DNA from: Reinekea forsetii
GTDB lineage: Bacteria > Pseudomonadota > Gammaproteobacteria > Pseudomonadales > Natronospirillaceae
Assembly (NCBI RefSeq): GCF_018860385.1
Contig: NZ_JAHKPH010000003.1
Span: forward strand, 139,585 to 203,584
Direction of reading: 5' to 3'
Length of the DNA: 64,000 nt
Positions 54,713 to 62,835 of this stretch are shown piece by piece; the stretch's first letter is position 1, and the number at the start of each line of letters is the position of its first letter. Below the pieces are notes generated by a model. That model searched no databases and was not told the origin of the DNA. It saw nothing but the letters and a program-made list of their open reading frames with translations. The position numbers and the translations under genes are program-made.

Positions 54713-55485
54713 TAAGCCACCTCCATGTCACTGCTGCCCAAATAGGCTTCAATGACTTGCGGGTTCGCTTGCACATCGGCCGGAGCACCGGCTGCAATCT
54801 GCTTCCCGAAATTAAGCACAACGACTTGATCAGATATATCCATGACCATACCCATGTCATGCTCAACCAATATGATCGTAGTTCCCCATTGTTCCTGTAT
54901 ATCTAAAATAAAGCGGGCAATGTCTTCGGTTTCTTCACGGTTCATTCCAGCGACAGGTTCATCGAGCATGAGCAATTTCGGCTTCATCGCTAGCGCTCTA
55001 GCAAGTTCGACCCGTTTTTGTAAACCATACGGCAGCGCAGCAACAGGTGCTTTGCGAATATGGTCTAACTCCAGGAAATCGATGATGTCGCGCTCTATTT
55101 CTTCTCGAAAAGCTATTTCTTCACGTTGTGCTCGGCCGTAATACCAGCCACCACTGAATAATCCAGACTTCAACCGGGTATGGCCGCCGAGTTTTATGTT
55201 ATCGAGTACCGACATGCCCCGAAACAGAGCTAAGTTTTGGAAAGTACGAGACATGCCGCGCTTTGCACGGTGGTCTGGACGCTCGCGCGTGATGTCTTCA
55301 CCTTGGAAAAGAATTGCACCACTTTGCGGCTGATAAAAGCCCGATATTATATTGAATAAACTGGTTTTACCGGCGCCATTTGGTCCAATAATTGAAGTGA
55401 TTTCGCCCTCGCGAGCTGTAAAACTGAGGTCTACGAGTGCACGAATACCACCAAAACTCAAACTTGCGTTCGAAACGGTCAGCAT
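54712..55485 (-). CDS. HAAT-type ABC transporter ATPase, LivG-like
   Basis: A 257-residue ABC ATPase. Walker A GPNGAGKTS (about 34-42), signature LPYGLQKRVELARAL (about 155-169, with LPYG in place of LSGG as usual for LivG), Walker B LLMLDEPVAGMN, and switch VEHDMGMVMDISD. A 20-residue insertion after RTFQN..LFRGMSVLDNI is typical. ATG 55485 has a GGAG site. It is the first gene of the six-gene operon and lies about 53 nt after the predicted transcription start. Confidence 0.94.
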   Translation of the reverse strand: MLTVSNASLSFGGIRALVDLSFTAREGEITSIIGPNGAGKTSLFNIISGFYQPQSGAILFQGEDITRERPDHRAKRGMSRTFQNLALFRGMSVLDNIKLGGHTRLKSGLFSGGWYYGRAQREEIAFREEIERDIIDFLELDHIRKAPVAALPYGLQKRVELARALAMKPKLLMLDEPVAGMNREETEDIARFILDIQEQWGTTIILVEHDMGMVMDISDQVVVLNFGKQIAAGAPADVQANPQVIEAYLGSSDMEVA

Positions 55486-55514
55486 TAGTTATTACGCTCC
55501 GTAAAAGCTGTTCA

Positions 55515-55574
55515 TTGACAGCCGTTGTTTTTATTATTTCAGTCATACTAAACATAGTTGAGGTAGGCTGTCAA
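55515..55574. repeat. Perfect 9-bp inverted repeat flanking the livG promoter
   Basis: TTGACAGCC (55515-55523) recurs inverted as GGCTGTCAA (55566-55574), 42 bp apart. The right copy covers the -35 box of the livG promoter; the left copy lies in the transcribed leader about +15 to +23. This is a plausible pair of half-sites for a regulator acting by looping or for two dimers. Confidence 0.55.
55545..55574 (-). promoter_or_regulatory. Sigma-70 promoter of the liv-type operon
   Basis: Minus strand: -35 TTGACA (55574-55569, perfect consensus), 18-bp spacer and -10 TAGTAT (55550-55545). Transcription would start near 55538, leaving a leader of about 53 nt before livG. Confidence 0.6.
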
Positions 55575-55663
55575 AAGAAATGACTCTGCGTCATTTAAGA
55601 CTTTAGTGGTGATAAAAACGATCTCGTTAGAATTATAATTTTTTCGAATTGCGCGCAACGCTC

Positions 55664-56089
55664 TTAGTCTATTAGCCTCCAAAGCTGTTCACGCTCTTGA
55701 TTGGTTAACTCATAGAGATTTAAAAAGGCCGGCCATCCGTTGTAAATAAAAAAAACAGAATTAAATACCTTTTTGGGCTTTGAAATATCTATTAGATTAT
55801 AAACTTTACGACCCGATAGCATTTCGCTAAAAATGAGAAAATTTTCATCGAATTGAATTAACGGGTAGCTATACAACAAATGCAAATGCCTCAGTATAAC
55901 AAACCACATATAGACGAGCACAATTAGGATTGTTAGGGGAAATAAAGCCACTCCATTGTTTATAAGCATATCTATTCCAACATATAATAGGAGCGTCGAT
56001 ATAGGCAATCCTATGATTACAACCAGCAAGAAAATTGGAACGGCTATTCTGTTTAAACTTTTTGAACGACCTAGCTCTACTAAAGGCAT
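55664..56089 (-). CDS. Hypothetical two-helix membrane protein
   Basis: A 141-residue protein with two close hydrophobic segments (about 16-38 and 47-68), then a cytosolic beta-rich domain (YPLIQFDENFLIFSEML, KVYNLIDISKPKKV) ending in LTNQEREQLWRLID. The helix pair followed by a compact beta domain recalls PH-like membrane proteins, but I recognise no family. It stands alone between the liv operon and the glycerate kinase gene, on the minus strand. Confidence 0.65.
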   Translation of the reverse strand: MPLVELGRSKSLNRIAVPIFLLVVIIGLPISTLLLYVGIDMLINNGVALFPLTILIVLVYMWFVILRHLHLLYSYPLIQFDENFLIFSEMLSGRKVYNLIDISKPKKVFNSVFFIYNGWPAFLNLYELTNQEREQLWRLID

Positions 56090-56269
56090 TCTTACTCCTG
56101 ATTCTGACTAATATTCCATGTAACCGATCGGCTCAAATCCAAGCGACACTGAGTAAATATTGCTGAATACGGCCTAGACTGCAAGTTAATTTGTATAGAA
56201 TACCGCTAGCTTGCTTTAAAGTGTTAAAACCGTCATATTTCTATGCTGAGCCTTTTTGAAACCGACCTC

Positions 56270-57406
56270 ATGAAAATAGTGATCGCGCCAGATTCTTACA
56301 AAGAAAGCTTAACGGCTTATGAAGTAGCAAAAACCATTCACCAGGCTTTTTTGCAACACCTCCCTGATGCTGAATACCACTTAGGGCCAATGGCCGACGG
56401 CGGTGAAGGCACAGCTTCATTACTGGCTGAAGCCTGCGGCGGAGAAATGATCACTATCATGGTACAAAACCCACTAGGCGAATCGGTTGAAGCTCAATAC
56501 GGCTTATTTGGCGATACGGCGGTTATTGAGATGGCTCAAGCCAGTGGCTTACACCTTGTAAAACCTTCACAGCGCAACCCAGACATAACCTGCAGTTATG
56601 GCACAGGTGAGCTCATTGCTCATGCATTAGATCAAGACGTTTCTAAGGTCATTGTAGGTTTAGGCGGTAGCGCGACTAACGATGCTGGACTTGGCATGCT
56701 CATGGCGCTTGGGGCTAAGTTTTTTGATAAGCAAGGGGATGCTTTAAAGCGTGGCGGCGCATCACTGTCAAAATTGGCCTCGATTGATACCACCAATCTT
56801 CATCCAAAGATAAAAAATGTCAGCTGGCAAATTGCTTGCGACGTCGACAACCCTCTCGTAGGACCTAACGGGGCAAGCGCTATTTTTGGACCACAAAAAG
56901 GTGCCACCTCAAAGCAAGTATCACATTTAGACGATGCCCTAAAACACTTTGCTACGAAAATAGAACAACATATCGGCATAAACGTAAGCGATACTCCTGG
57001 CGCAGGTGCAGCGGGCGGATTAGGTGCAGCATTTTTAGCTTTTATGAAAGGTCAACTTAAGCCAGGCATTGATATCGTTGCTGACACGTTAAAATTATCT
57101 GAGGCCTGCCTTGATGCCAATATAGTCATCACCGGCGAAGGAAGAATGGATGGTCAAAGCCTATCTGGAAAAACACCGGTAGGTGTTGCTCGAATAGCAA
57201 AAGCGGCCAACGCCAAACAAGTTTTAGCCATTGTGGGTAGCATTGAAGAAGGATACGAAAAAGTTTACTTACATAATATTGATGTAATTTTTAATTGCAT
57301 ACCCAAACTAGAACCGCTAGACAGAGTCCTAAAAAATGGTGCCCGAAACTTAACGATAACGTCTGATTCGATTGCGCGATTAATTAAGGGCATTATTGCG
57401 GGGTAA
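56270..57406 (+). CDS. Glycerate kinase
   Basis: A 378-residue type I glycerate kinase (GarK/GlxK family) forming 2-phosphoglycerate (or 3-phosphoglycerate) from D-glycerate. It starts MKIVIAPDSYKESLTAYEVA, the family start, at ATG 56270; an upstream ATG (56243) adds nine residues without a ribosome site. Marks are GPMADGGEGTA (about 46-56), GLGGSATNDAGLGML (about 137-151), CDVDNPLVGPNGA and TGEGRMDGQSLSGKTP. Its last 27 bp overlap the end of the convergent arsJ gene. No glyoxylate or tartronate genes are adjacent. Confidence 0.94.
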   Translation: MKIVIAPDSYKESLTAYEVAKTIHQAFLQHLPDAEYHLGPMADGGEGTASLLAEACGGEMITIMVQNPLGESVEAQYGLFGDTAVIEMAQASGLHLVKPSQRNPDITCSYGTGELIAHALDQDVSKVIVGLGGSATNDAGLGMLMALGAKFFDKQGDALKRGGASLSKLASIDTTNLHPKIKNVSWQIACDVDNPLVGPNGASAIFGPQKGATSKQVSHLDDALKHFATKIEQHIGINVSDTPGAGAAGGLGAAFLAFMKGQLKPGIDIVADTLKLSEACLDANIVITGEGRMDGQSLSGKTPVGVARIAKAANAKQVLAIVGSIEEGYEKVYLHNIDVIFNCIPKLEPLDRVLKNGARNLTITSDSIARLIKGIIAG

Positions 57407-58600
57407 TGCGATAGACAGCAGTGTGGCTATGGCTACAAAACCCGAAGAAAACCACAAGCATACTATTAAGCCATAATCTTGGTATAGCCAACCCGAAAGC
57501 ACGGTACCTAAAAGTCGGCCCATGGCGTTTGCCATGTAGTAGAAGCCAACGTCTAAAGACACGCCCTCTTCACTGGCATAGCTCACTATCAAATAACTGT
57601 GCAGTGAAGAGTTTATAGCGAATATAGCGCCAAATATTAGTAGGCCAATAATGATTGCGGCCTTGTCGTGCCATTCCAACATTAAAGTTATAGCAATCAT
57701 TGCAGGTATTACGCTCAACAATAAGGCCCAGGTTAGCGCGTGTTGGCCATCGGAGTTTTGCCCTTTGGCGGACCCTGTTATTTTCGGTGCAATGGTTTGC
57801 ACAAACCCATAGCCAATAACCCAAAGTGCTAAAAAACCGCCTACCCAAGAATGATTCCATCCAAACTGGCTAGAGAGGTAAACGGGCAGTGCAACAACAA
57901 ACCAAACATCACGCGCACCAAATAAAAACAATCGTGCGGCTGAAAGCACGTTTACGGCTTGGCTTTTCGAGAAAAGTTCTGTGAATTTGGGTTTGGTTTT
58001 TGCTTTGCCGATATCTTTCTTTAACTTAATCAGGCTCAGTACCCAAACCAACGCTAACAGCACCACCATGATCCCTATTGCGTTTCGGAACCCAAACGCC
58101 GCTAACAAAGTGCCACCCATAAAAAAACCAATGCCTTTCAGGGCATTTTTAGAACCAGTTAATATCGCTATCCATTTAAATAATTGGCCTTCGGCATCGC
58201 TAGGCACGAGCATTTTAATGGCACTTTTTGCGCTCATTTTGTTTAAGTCTTTGGCAATACCCGATAGCGCTTGCGCGGCCATGACCCAAGGTATAATTAG
58301 CAGGTTAACGGGCACGAGTAACATGGCTAAAGCCACTATTTGCAAAAATAGGCCAATGTTCATGGTTTTATTTAACCCTAAACGGGCGCCTAACCAACCG
58401 CCTACTAAATTGGTGATTACGCCAAACACTTCGTAAAACACAAACAACATGGCGATATCGAATGGGCTGTAGCCTAATCCGTAAAAATACAGCACCACTA
58501 GCATGCGTAGTGCGCCATCGGTCAGGGTAAACGCCCAATAGTTACCGGTGATCAAAATGTATTGGCGCAGCGATGCAGGCAGATTAGCAAGCCCATTCAT
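57380..58600 (-). CDS. arsJ: Organoarsenical efflux MFS transporter ArsJ
   Basis: A 406-residue major-facilitator permease. The N-terminus LRQYILITGNYWAFTLTDGA and FVFYEVFGVITNLVGGWLGA (about 53-72), with AQALSGIAKDLNKMSAKSAI (about 114-133), are the ArsJ pattern. ArsJ exports 1-arseno-3-phosphoglycerate made by the adjacent GAPDH, giving arsenate resistance without an arsenite pump. It starts 3 bp after the gapdh stop, so the two are coupled, and converges on glycerate kinase. No arsR, arsB, acr3 or arsC is in the window. Confidence 0.93.
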   Translation of the reverse strand: MNGLANLPASLRQYILITGNYWAFTLTDGALRMLVVLYFYGLGYSPFDIAMLFVFYEVFGVITNLVGGWLGARLGLNKTMNIGLFLQIVALAMLLVPVNLLIIPWVMAAQALSGIAKDLNKMSAKSAIKMLVPSDAEGQLFKWIAILTGSKNALKGIGFFMGGTLLAAFGFRNAIGIMVVLLALVWVLSLIKLKKDIGKAKTKPKFTELFSKSQAVNVLSAARLFLFGARDVWFVVALPVYLSSQFGWNHSWVGGFLALWVIGYGFVQTIAPKITGSAKGQNSDGQHALTWALLLSVIPAMIAITLMLEWHDKAAIIIGLLIFGAIFAINSSLHSYLIVSYASEEGVSLDVGFYYMANAMGRLLGTVLSGWLYQDYGLIVCLWFSSGFVAIATLLSIALPRNNALN

Positions 58601-58603
58601 TTG

Positions 58604-59617
58604 CTATGAGTCCTTATCGGCTAAGCCAATCTTTCGCATCAACTCAGCTACGCGGTTAGCGTAACCCCACTCGTTGTCATACCAGGCATAAATTTTTACT
58701 TGGGTGCCATTAACGACCATGGTTGATAACGCATCCACAATGCTAGAGCGAGGATCAGTTTTATAATCAATTGACACTAAGGGGCGTTCTTCATAACCGA
58801 GAATGTCTTTTAATTCGCCTTCAGCGGCCTCTTTGAGTAACTGATTCACTTCTTCTGCTGTCACCGCTCGGCTTACTTCGAATACGCAATCAGTTAATGA
58901 GGCATTCGTTAAAGGCACTCGAACCGCATGGCCGTTTAATTTACCTTTTAGCTCAGGGAAGATATGAGTGATGGCCGTTGCAGACCCGGTTGTGGTTGGT
59001 ATTAAACTGGTGCCGCAAGATCGTGCTCTGCGCAAATCACTGTGCGGCGCATCTATGATCGTTTGAGTATTTGTGATGTTGTGAATGGTGGTCATTGAGC
59101 CATGCTTAATGCCAATTTTTTCATGAATCACTTTAACAACAGGAGCCAAGCAATTGGTGGTACATGAAGCGGCGGTCACTATCGAGTGTTGGGTTTTATC
59201 GTACAGATGATCATTCACCCCCATCACCACATTGAGCACACCTTCTTCTTTTACCGGCGCGGTCACGAGAACGCGTTTTACGCCTTGGTCTAAATAAGCT
59301 TGCAGCAAAGCTTTGGTTTTCATTTTACCACTAGCGTCGATGACCACATCACAGTCGGACCAGTCGGTTTCAGCTATGGTTTTATGTTGACTGCAGCGAA
59401 TAGTATGTTTATGGAGGGCCATGTTATTGCCTTGTGCTGTGGCGTCATAAGCGCAACGGCCATGCACCGAATCAAAGGTGAGTAAATGAGCCAGTGTTTC
59501 AGCGTTACCAGCTGGATCATTTATTTGTACGAACTCTACATCATCCCAGTCTATTGCAGCTCGCAGTGCTAAGCGTCCCATGCGGCCAAACCCATTAATG
59601 CCTACTTTAATTGTCAT
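58604..59617 (-). CDS. ArsJ-associated glyceraldehyde-3-phosphate dehydrogenase
   Basis: A 337-residue GAPDH paralogue that in arsJ operons uses arsenate in place of phosphate to make the unstable 1-arseno-3-phosphoglycerate exported by ArsJ. It has the Rossmann start [15 protein letters not shown], catalytic Cys152 in AASCTTNC and His179 in [11 protein letters not shown]. The [21 protein letters not shown] stretch differs from housekeeping GAPDH (usually YTNDQNLLD) and matches the ArsJ-linked branch as I recall. It has an AAGGTGAG ribosome site and is preceded by a Pho-box promoter. Confidence 0.93.
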   Translation of the reverse strand: MTIKVGINGFGRMGRLALRAAIDWDDVEFVQINDPAGNAETLAHLLTFDSVHGRCAYDATAQGNNMALHKHTIRCSQHKTIAETDWSDCDVVIDASGKMKTKALLQAYLDQGVKRVLVTAPVKEEGVLNVVMGVNDHLYDKTQHSIVTAASCTTNCLAPVVKVIHEKIGIKHGSMTTIHNITNTQTIIDAPHSDLRRARSCGTSLIPTTTGSATAITHIFPELKGKLNGHAVRVPLTNASLTDCVFEVSRAVTAEEVNQLLKEAAEGELKDILGYEERPLVSIDYKTDPRSSIVDALSTMVVNGTQVKIYAWYDNEWGYANRVAELMRKIGLADKDS

Positions 59618-59640
59618 CTGTTGCTCACCTTAAATTATTA

Positions 59641-59674
59641 ATAATATTTCAAACTTATGACCGTTTGATGACAA
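59641..59674 (-). promoter_or_regulatory. Predicted Pho box and promoter of gapdh-arsJ
   Basis: Minus strand: the 18-bp TTGTCATCAAACGGTCAT (59674-59657) is two PhoB half-sites, TTGTCAT and CGGTCAT, 11 bp apart start to start, each 6 of 7 to CTGTCAT. After exactly 10 bp comes -10 TATTAT (59646-59641). This is the E. coli phoA promoter layout (box, 10 bp, -10) with no separate -35 box. Transcript start near 59634, about 17 nt before the gapdh ATG. Confidence 0.7.
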
Positions 59675-59814
59675 TTTTATACCAACTGGCTGGGCATCGC
59701 ACCGTATCGAATCATCTAAACTTATACAGAAATGTTCATTTTGACTTGATAGGTTATATGGCAGAATCGATGCTGTAGATGTTTATCACACACCTGTTTA
59801 CGATAGGAGCACAC

Positions 59815-61086
59815 ATGAAATTAGAGTCAATTGCTTTACACGAAGGGTATACCTCTGAAGAGACAACAAAATCTGCAGCGGTTCCTATTTACCAAACCAC
59901 TTCCTACACTTTCGATGACACTCAGCACGGCGCAGATCTATTTGATTTGAAAGTAGCCGGTAATATTTATACTCGTATCATGAACCCAACAACCGATGTG
60001 CTAGAAAAGCGAATTGCCGCAATGGAAGGTGGTATCGGTGCAGTAGCTGTGTCTTCTGGCATGGCAGCCATTACTTACGCGATCCAGTGTATTTGTGAAG
60101 CGGGTGATAACATTATAAGTACGAGCCAGCTTTATGGGGGTACGTACAACCTGTTTGCTCATGCCTTCCCAAGACAAGGTATCGAAACTCGCATGATTTC
60201 TCATGATGATTTCGATGGCTTTGAAAACGCCATTGACGAAAAAACAAAAGCTATTTTCTGTGAATCTATCGGTAATCCTGCGGGCAACATTGTTGATATT
60301 GTTCGTTTGTCAGAAATAGCTAAAAAGCACGGCATCCCTTTAATCGTTGATAATACCGTTGCGACTCCATACTTGTGCCGCCCCTTTGAATTAGGTGCCG
60401 ATATTGTTGTGCACTCACTCACCAAATACATTGGCGGCCACGGTACCTCTATTGGTGGTGCCATTGTAGACTCGGGCAAATTTGACTGGGCTAAACACAA
60501 AGAACGCTTCCCTGTTTTAAATGAACCAGACCCTGCATATCATGGCGTTGTATACACTGAGGCCTTAGGCGAAGCAGCTTATATTGGCCGTTGCCGAGTA
60601 GGTCCATTGCGTAACACGGGTGCCGCTATTTCGCCCATGAACTCTTTCCAAATTCTTCAAGGTTTAGAAACGCTTGGATTGCGCATGGATCGCCATTGCG
60701 AAAACGCTGAGAAGCTTGCCGATTACCTACAAAAGCACGAAAAAGTTGAGTGGGTAAATTACGCAGCACTTCCTAATAGTCCGTTCAATGCAGCATGCAA
60801 AAAAATAACCTCGGGCAAAGCTTCTGGTGTTTTAAGTTTTGGCATAAAAGGCGGTATTGAAGCCGGCATTAAGTTCATTGATGCGTTACAGATGATCTTA
60901 CGCTTGGTAAACATCGGTGATGCAAAATCTCTGGCCTGCCATCCTGCTTCGACCACACACCGACAGTTAAATGAAAAAGAGCTCGCGGCAGCAGGAGTAA
61001 GCACAGACTTAGTCAGAATCTCTGTAGGCATTGAACACATAGACGACATAATTGCCGATGTGAGCCAAGCACTAGAGAAAGCTTAA
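59815..61086 (+). CDS. metY: O-acetylhomoserine aminocarboxypropyltransferase (MetY)
   Basis: A 423-residue PLP enzyme of the Cys/Met-metabolism family that makes homocysteine from O-acetylhomoserine and sulfide. ATG 59815 is preferred over ATG 59779 because an AGGAG site lies just before it. The PLP lysine is K204 in VVHSLTKYIGGHG, with YTRIMNPTTDVLEKRIAAME (about 52-71) and SSGMAAITYA. The 60-residue insertion with YHGVVYTEALGEAAYIG is the MetY mark distinguishing it from MetB/MetZ. It diverges from gapdh-arsJ. I see no SAM riboswitch upstream. Confidence 0.94.
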   Translation: MKLESIALHEGYTSEETTKSAAVPIYQTTSYTFDDTQHGADLFDLKVAGNIYTRIMNPTTDVLEKRIAAMEGGIGAVAVSSGMAAITYAIQCICEAGDNIISTSQLYGGTYNLFAHAFPRQGIETRMISHDDFDGFENAIDEKTKAIFCESIGNPAGNIVDIVRLSEIAKKHGIPLIVDNTVATPYLCRPFELGADIVVHSLTKYIGGHGTSIGGAIVDSGKFDWAKHKERFPVLNEPDPAYHGVVYTEALGEAAYIGRCRVGPLRNTGAAISPMNSFQILQGLETLGLRMDRHCENAEKLADYLQKHEKVEWVNYAALPNSPFNAACKKITSGKASGVLSFGIKGGIEAGIKFIDALQMILRLVNIGDAKSLACHPASTTHRQLNEKELAAAGVSTDLVRISVGIEHIDDIIADVSQALEKA

Positions 61087-61123
61087 TTTATTACCCGTTA
61101 ATGTGTTAACTTAGCGTGATTAT

Positions 61124-61165
61124 AAATAGTTAAACTGAGTGAAATCGGTTTAACTATTTTTTTTT
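61124..61165 (+). terminator. Terminator of metY
   Basis: A perfect 12-bp stem, AAATAGTTAAAC (61124-61135) with GTTTAACTATTT (61148-61159), 12-nt loop, followed by T through 61165. It isolates metY from the S66 peptidase gene. Confidence 0.88.
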
Positions 61166-61208
61166 AGAAAAACCGACTGAATTTGCAACAAAACTAAGGA
61201 GAGTGCGT

Positions 61209-62207
61209 GTGTTATTCCCGACCCCATTAAAGCCTGGCGACAGTATTGGTTTCTTTACCCCATCTTCACCTGCTACGGTATTTGCACCTAATCGTTTTCA
61301 ACGGGCAAAAGATTATTTAATCGGTAAAGGGTATAAGCTAGTTGAGGGCAGTTTAACGGGGAAGTCAGATTTCTATCGTTCAGGTTCAATACAAGAGCGT
61401 GCCGAAGAACTAAACGGCTTAATTCGTGATCCAAAAGTACGCTGCATAATGTCGACGATTGGCGGCAGCAATAGTAATGCATTGCTCCCTTATATTGATT
61501 ACGAAGCGCTGCGAAAAGACCCAAAGATAATTATTGGCTATTCCGATGTTACTGCCATTTTATTGGGTATTTATGCCCAAACAGGTCTAGTTACATTTTA
61601 TGGCCCTGCTCTGGTAGCGTCGTTTGGTGAATACCCGCCTTTAGTAGACGAAACCTTTCAATCGTTTATTGAACTTCTAGCAGCGAATTCAGACCATTAC
61701 GAATACAAAATACCAACTGCTTGGACGGATAAAAAAATTGACTGGGAAAATCAGACTTCAGCAAAGCCAGTGTACCCAAATAAATGGGGGTTCAATGGCT
61801 CAGGAAAAGTAACGGGCCGCATCATAGGAGGTAACTTAAACACCATGGCTGGAATCTGGGGAAGCAAATATATGCCCGAGATCCAAGCAGGCGACATTCT
61901 GTTAATTGAAGATTCCTTGAAGAGTATTGAGAACGTAGAACGTTCGTTTGCACACTTAAAAGCTTGCGGCATATTCGACCGCATTTCTGCAATTGTACTA
62001 GGCAAGCATGAACTCTTCGATGATAAAGGCTCAAATCGCACGCCTTACGACGTACTCTTAGAAGTACTTAATGACCAACCTATGCCCATTTTAAATGGCT
62101 TTGACAGCTGCCATACACACCCTATGTTAGTAACCCCTTTAGGTGTGCAATGCACGATAGATTTTGATGAAGATAGAATATCTTTGGTAAGCCCTTGGTT
62201 GTCTTAA
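61209..62207 (+). CDS. S66 family peptidase (LD-carboxypeptidase/MccF-like)
   Basis: A 332-residue serine peptidase of family S66, which includes LD-carboxypeptidase LdcA (peptidoglycan recycling) and the microcin C self-immunity protein MccF. GTG 61209 is chosen because AAGGAG (61196-61201) lies 7 bp before it; an in-frame GTG at 61203 is too close. The nucleophile elbow is IIGYSDVTAIL (about 110-120), with later EDSLKSIENVERSF carrying the Glu and HTHPMLVTPLG the His. The length and SSPATVFAPNRFQRAKDYL start are more like MccF than LdcA. No microcin genes are nearby. Confidence 0.88.
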   Translation: MLFPTPLKPGDSIGFFTPSSPATVFAPNRFQRAKDYLIGKGYKLVEGSLTGKSDFYRSGSIQERAEELNGLIRDPKVRCIMSTIGGSNSNALLPYIDYEALRKDPKIIIGYSDVTAILLGIYAQTGLVTFYGPALVASFGEYPPLVDETFQSFIELLAANSDHYEYKIPTAWTDKKIDWENQTSAKPVYPNKWGFNGSGKVTGRIIGGNLNTMAGIWGSKYMPEIQAGDILLIEDSLKSIENVERSFAHLKACGIFDRISAIVLGKHELFDDKGSNRTPYDVLLEVLNDQPMPILNGFDSCHTHPMLVTPLGVQCTIDFDEDRISLVSPWLS

Positions 62208-62224
62208 AGTCAATAAGTAACTAA

Positions 62225-62830
62225 TTAACCAAAATGCTCTTTAATGAACGCGAGGGTATCGGTGGTAGTACAATGATGTACGCTGTCGACGCCCATACTC
62301 TGCGCGGCAATTACATTTGCTTCGCTGTCGTCAATAAAAACGGCCTGCTCGATTGGCGTGTCAACTATGCTCAAGGTTTTTGCAAAAAACTCTAGGTTCG
62401 GTTTAGCAACCCCAATATCAGAAGAATTGATGACTACGCCAAAGGCATTCTTAAGTTTTGCTGTTACTAAATCAGAGGGTAAGCGGCTAGTGGCGTTGGT
62501 TACAAGTACTATTTTTGCGCTGGGAGCTCGGGCTTTTATTTGCGCTAAAAAGTCATGATCTATTTTAAACTTTGCATTGCTCCAAAAAGCAACGAGTTGC
62601 TTTGCTATTTCTTGGTTGTGCAATTGGCTTAACTTTAATTCAACGTGGCTTTGCCATTCTTCATGGCTAACCTGCCCAGTGATAGCAGGCACCAATAAGT
62701 TGCTGTCAAAAGCAACCGAAAACAAGGTTCCCGGCTCTATTCCTAATGCTTCTTCTTTTAGTTTTATGTCATCGTTAAACCAGTGGCGAATCACTCCATC
62801 AAAATCAATTAAAATAGTGTTTTTCGCCAT
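62225..62830 (-). CDS. HAD-superfamily phosphatase
   Basis: A 201-residue haloacid-dehalogenase-type hydrolase. Motif I is DFDGV with nucleophile Asp9 and Asp11 (ILIDFDGVIRH), motif II VLVTNATS (about 109-116), motif III Lys in VAKPNLEFF (about 139-147), motif IV FIDDSEANV (about 165-173). It has a helical cap (about 15-85) typical of HAD-IA. Substrate unknown. It lies 5 bp after the dnaE stop on the same strand, so it is probably co-transcribed with dnaE. Confidence 0.88.
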   Translation of the reverse strand: MAKNTILIDFDGVIRHWFNDDIKLKEEALGIEPGTLFSVAFDSNLLVPAITGQVSHEEWQSHVELKLSQLHNQEIAKQLVAFWSNAKFKIDHDFLAQIKARAPSAKIVLVTNATSRLPSDLVTAKLKNAFGVVINSSDIGVAKPNLEFFAKTLSIVDTPIEQAVFIDDSEANVIAAQSMGVDSVHHCTTTDTLAFIKEHFG

Positions 62831-62835
62831 AACGC

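Noticed and set aside
55508-55521. LexA box in the livG leader (CTGT...ACAG)
   Set aside because: The spacing is 6 bp instead of the 8 bp needed for the gammaproteobacterial LexA site.
59618-59814. A SAM or SAH riboswitch upstream of metY
   Set aside because: The leader is short and has none of the conserved core helices; only a plain ribosome site is seen.
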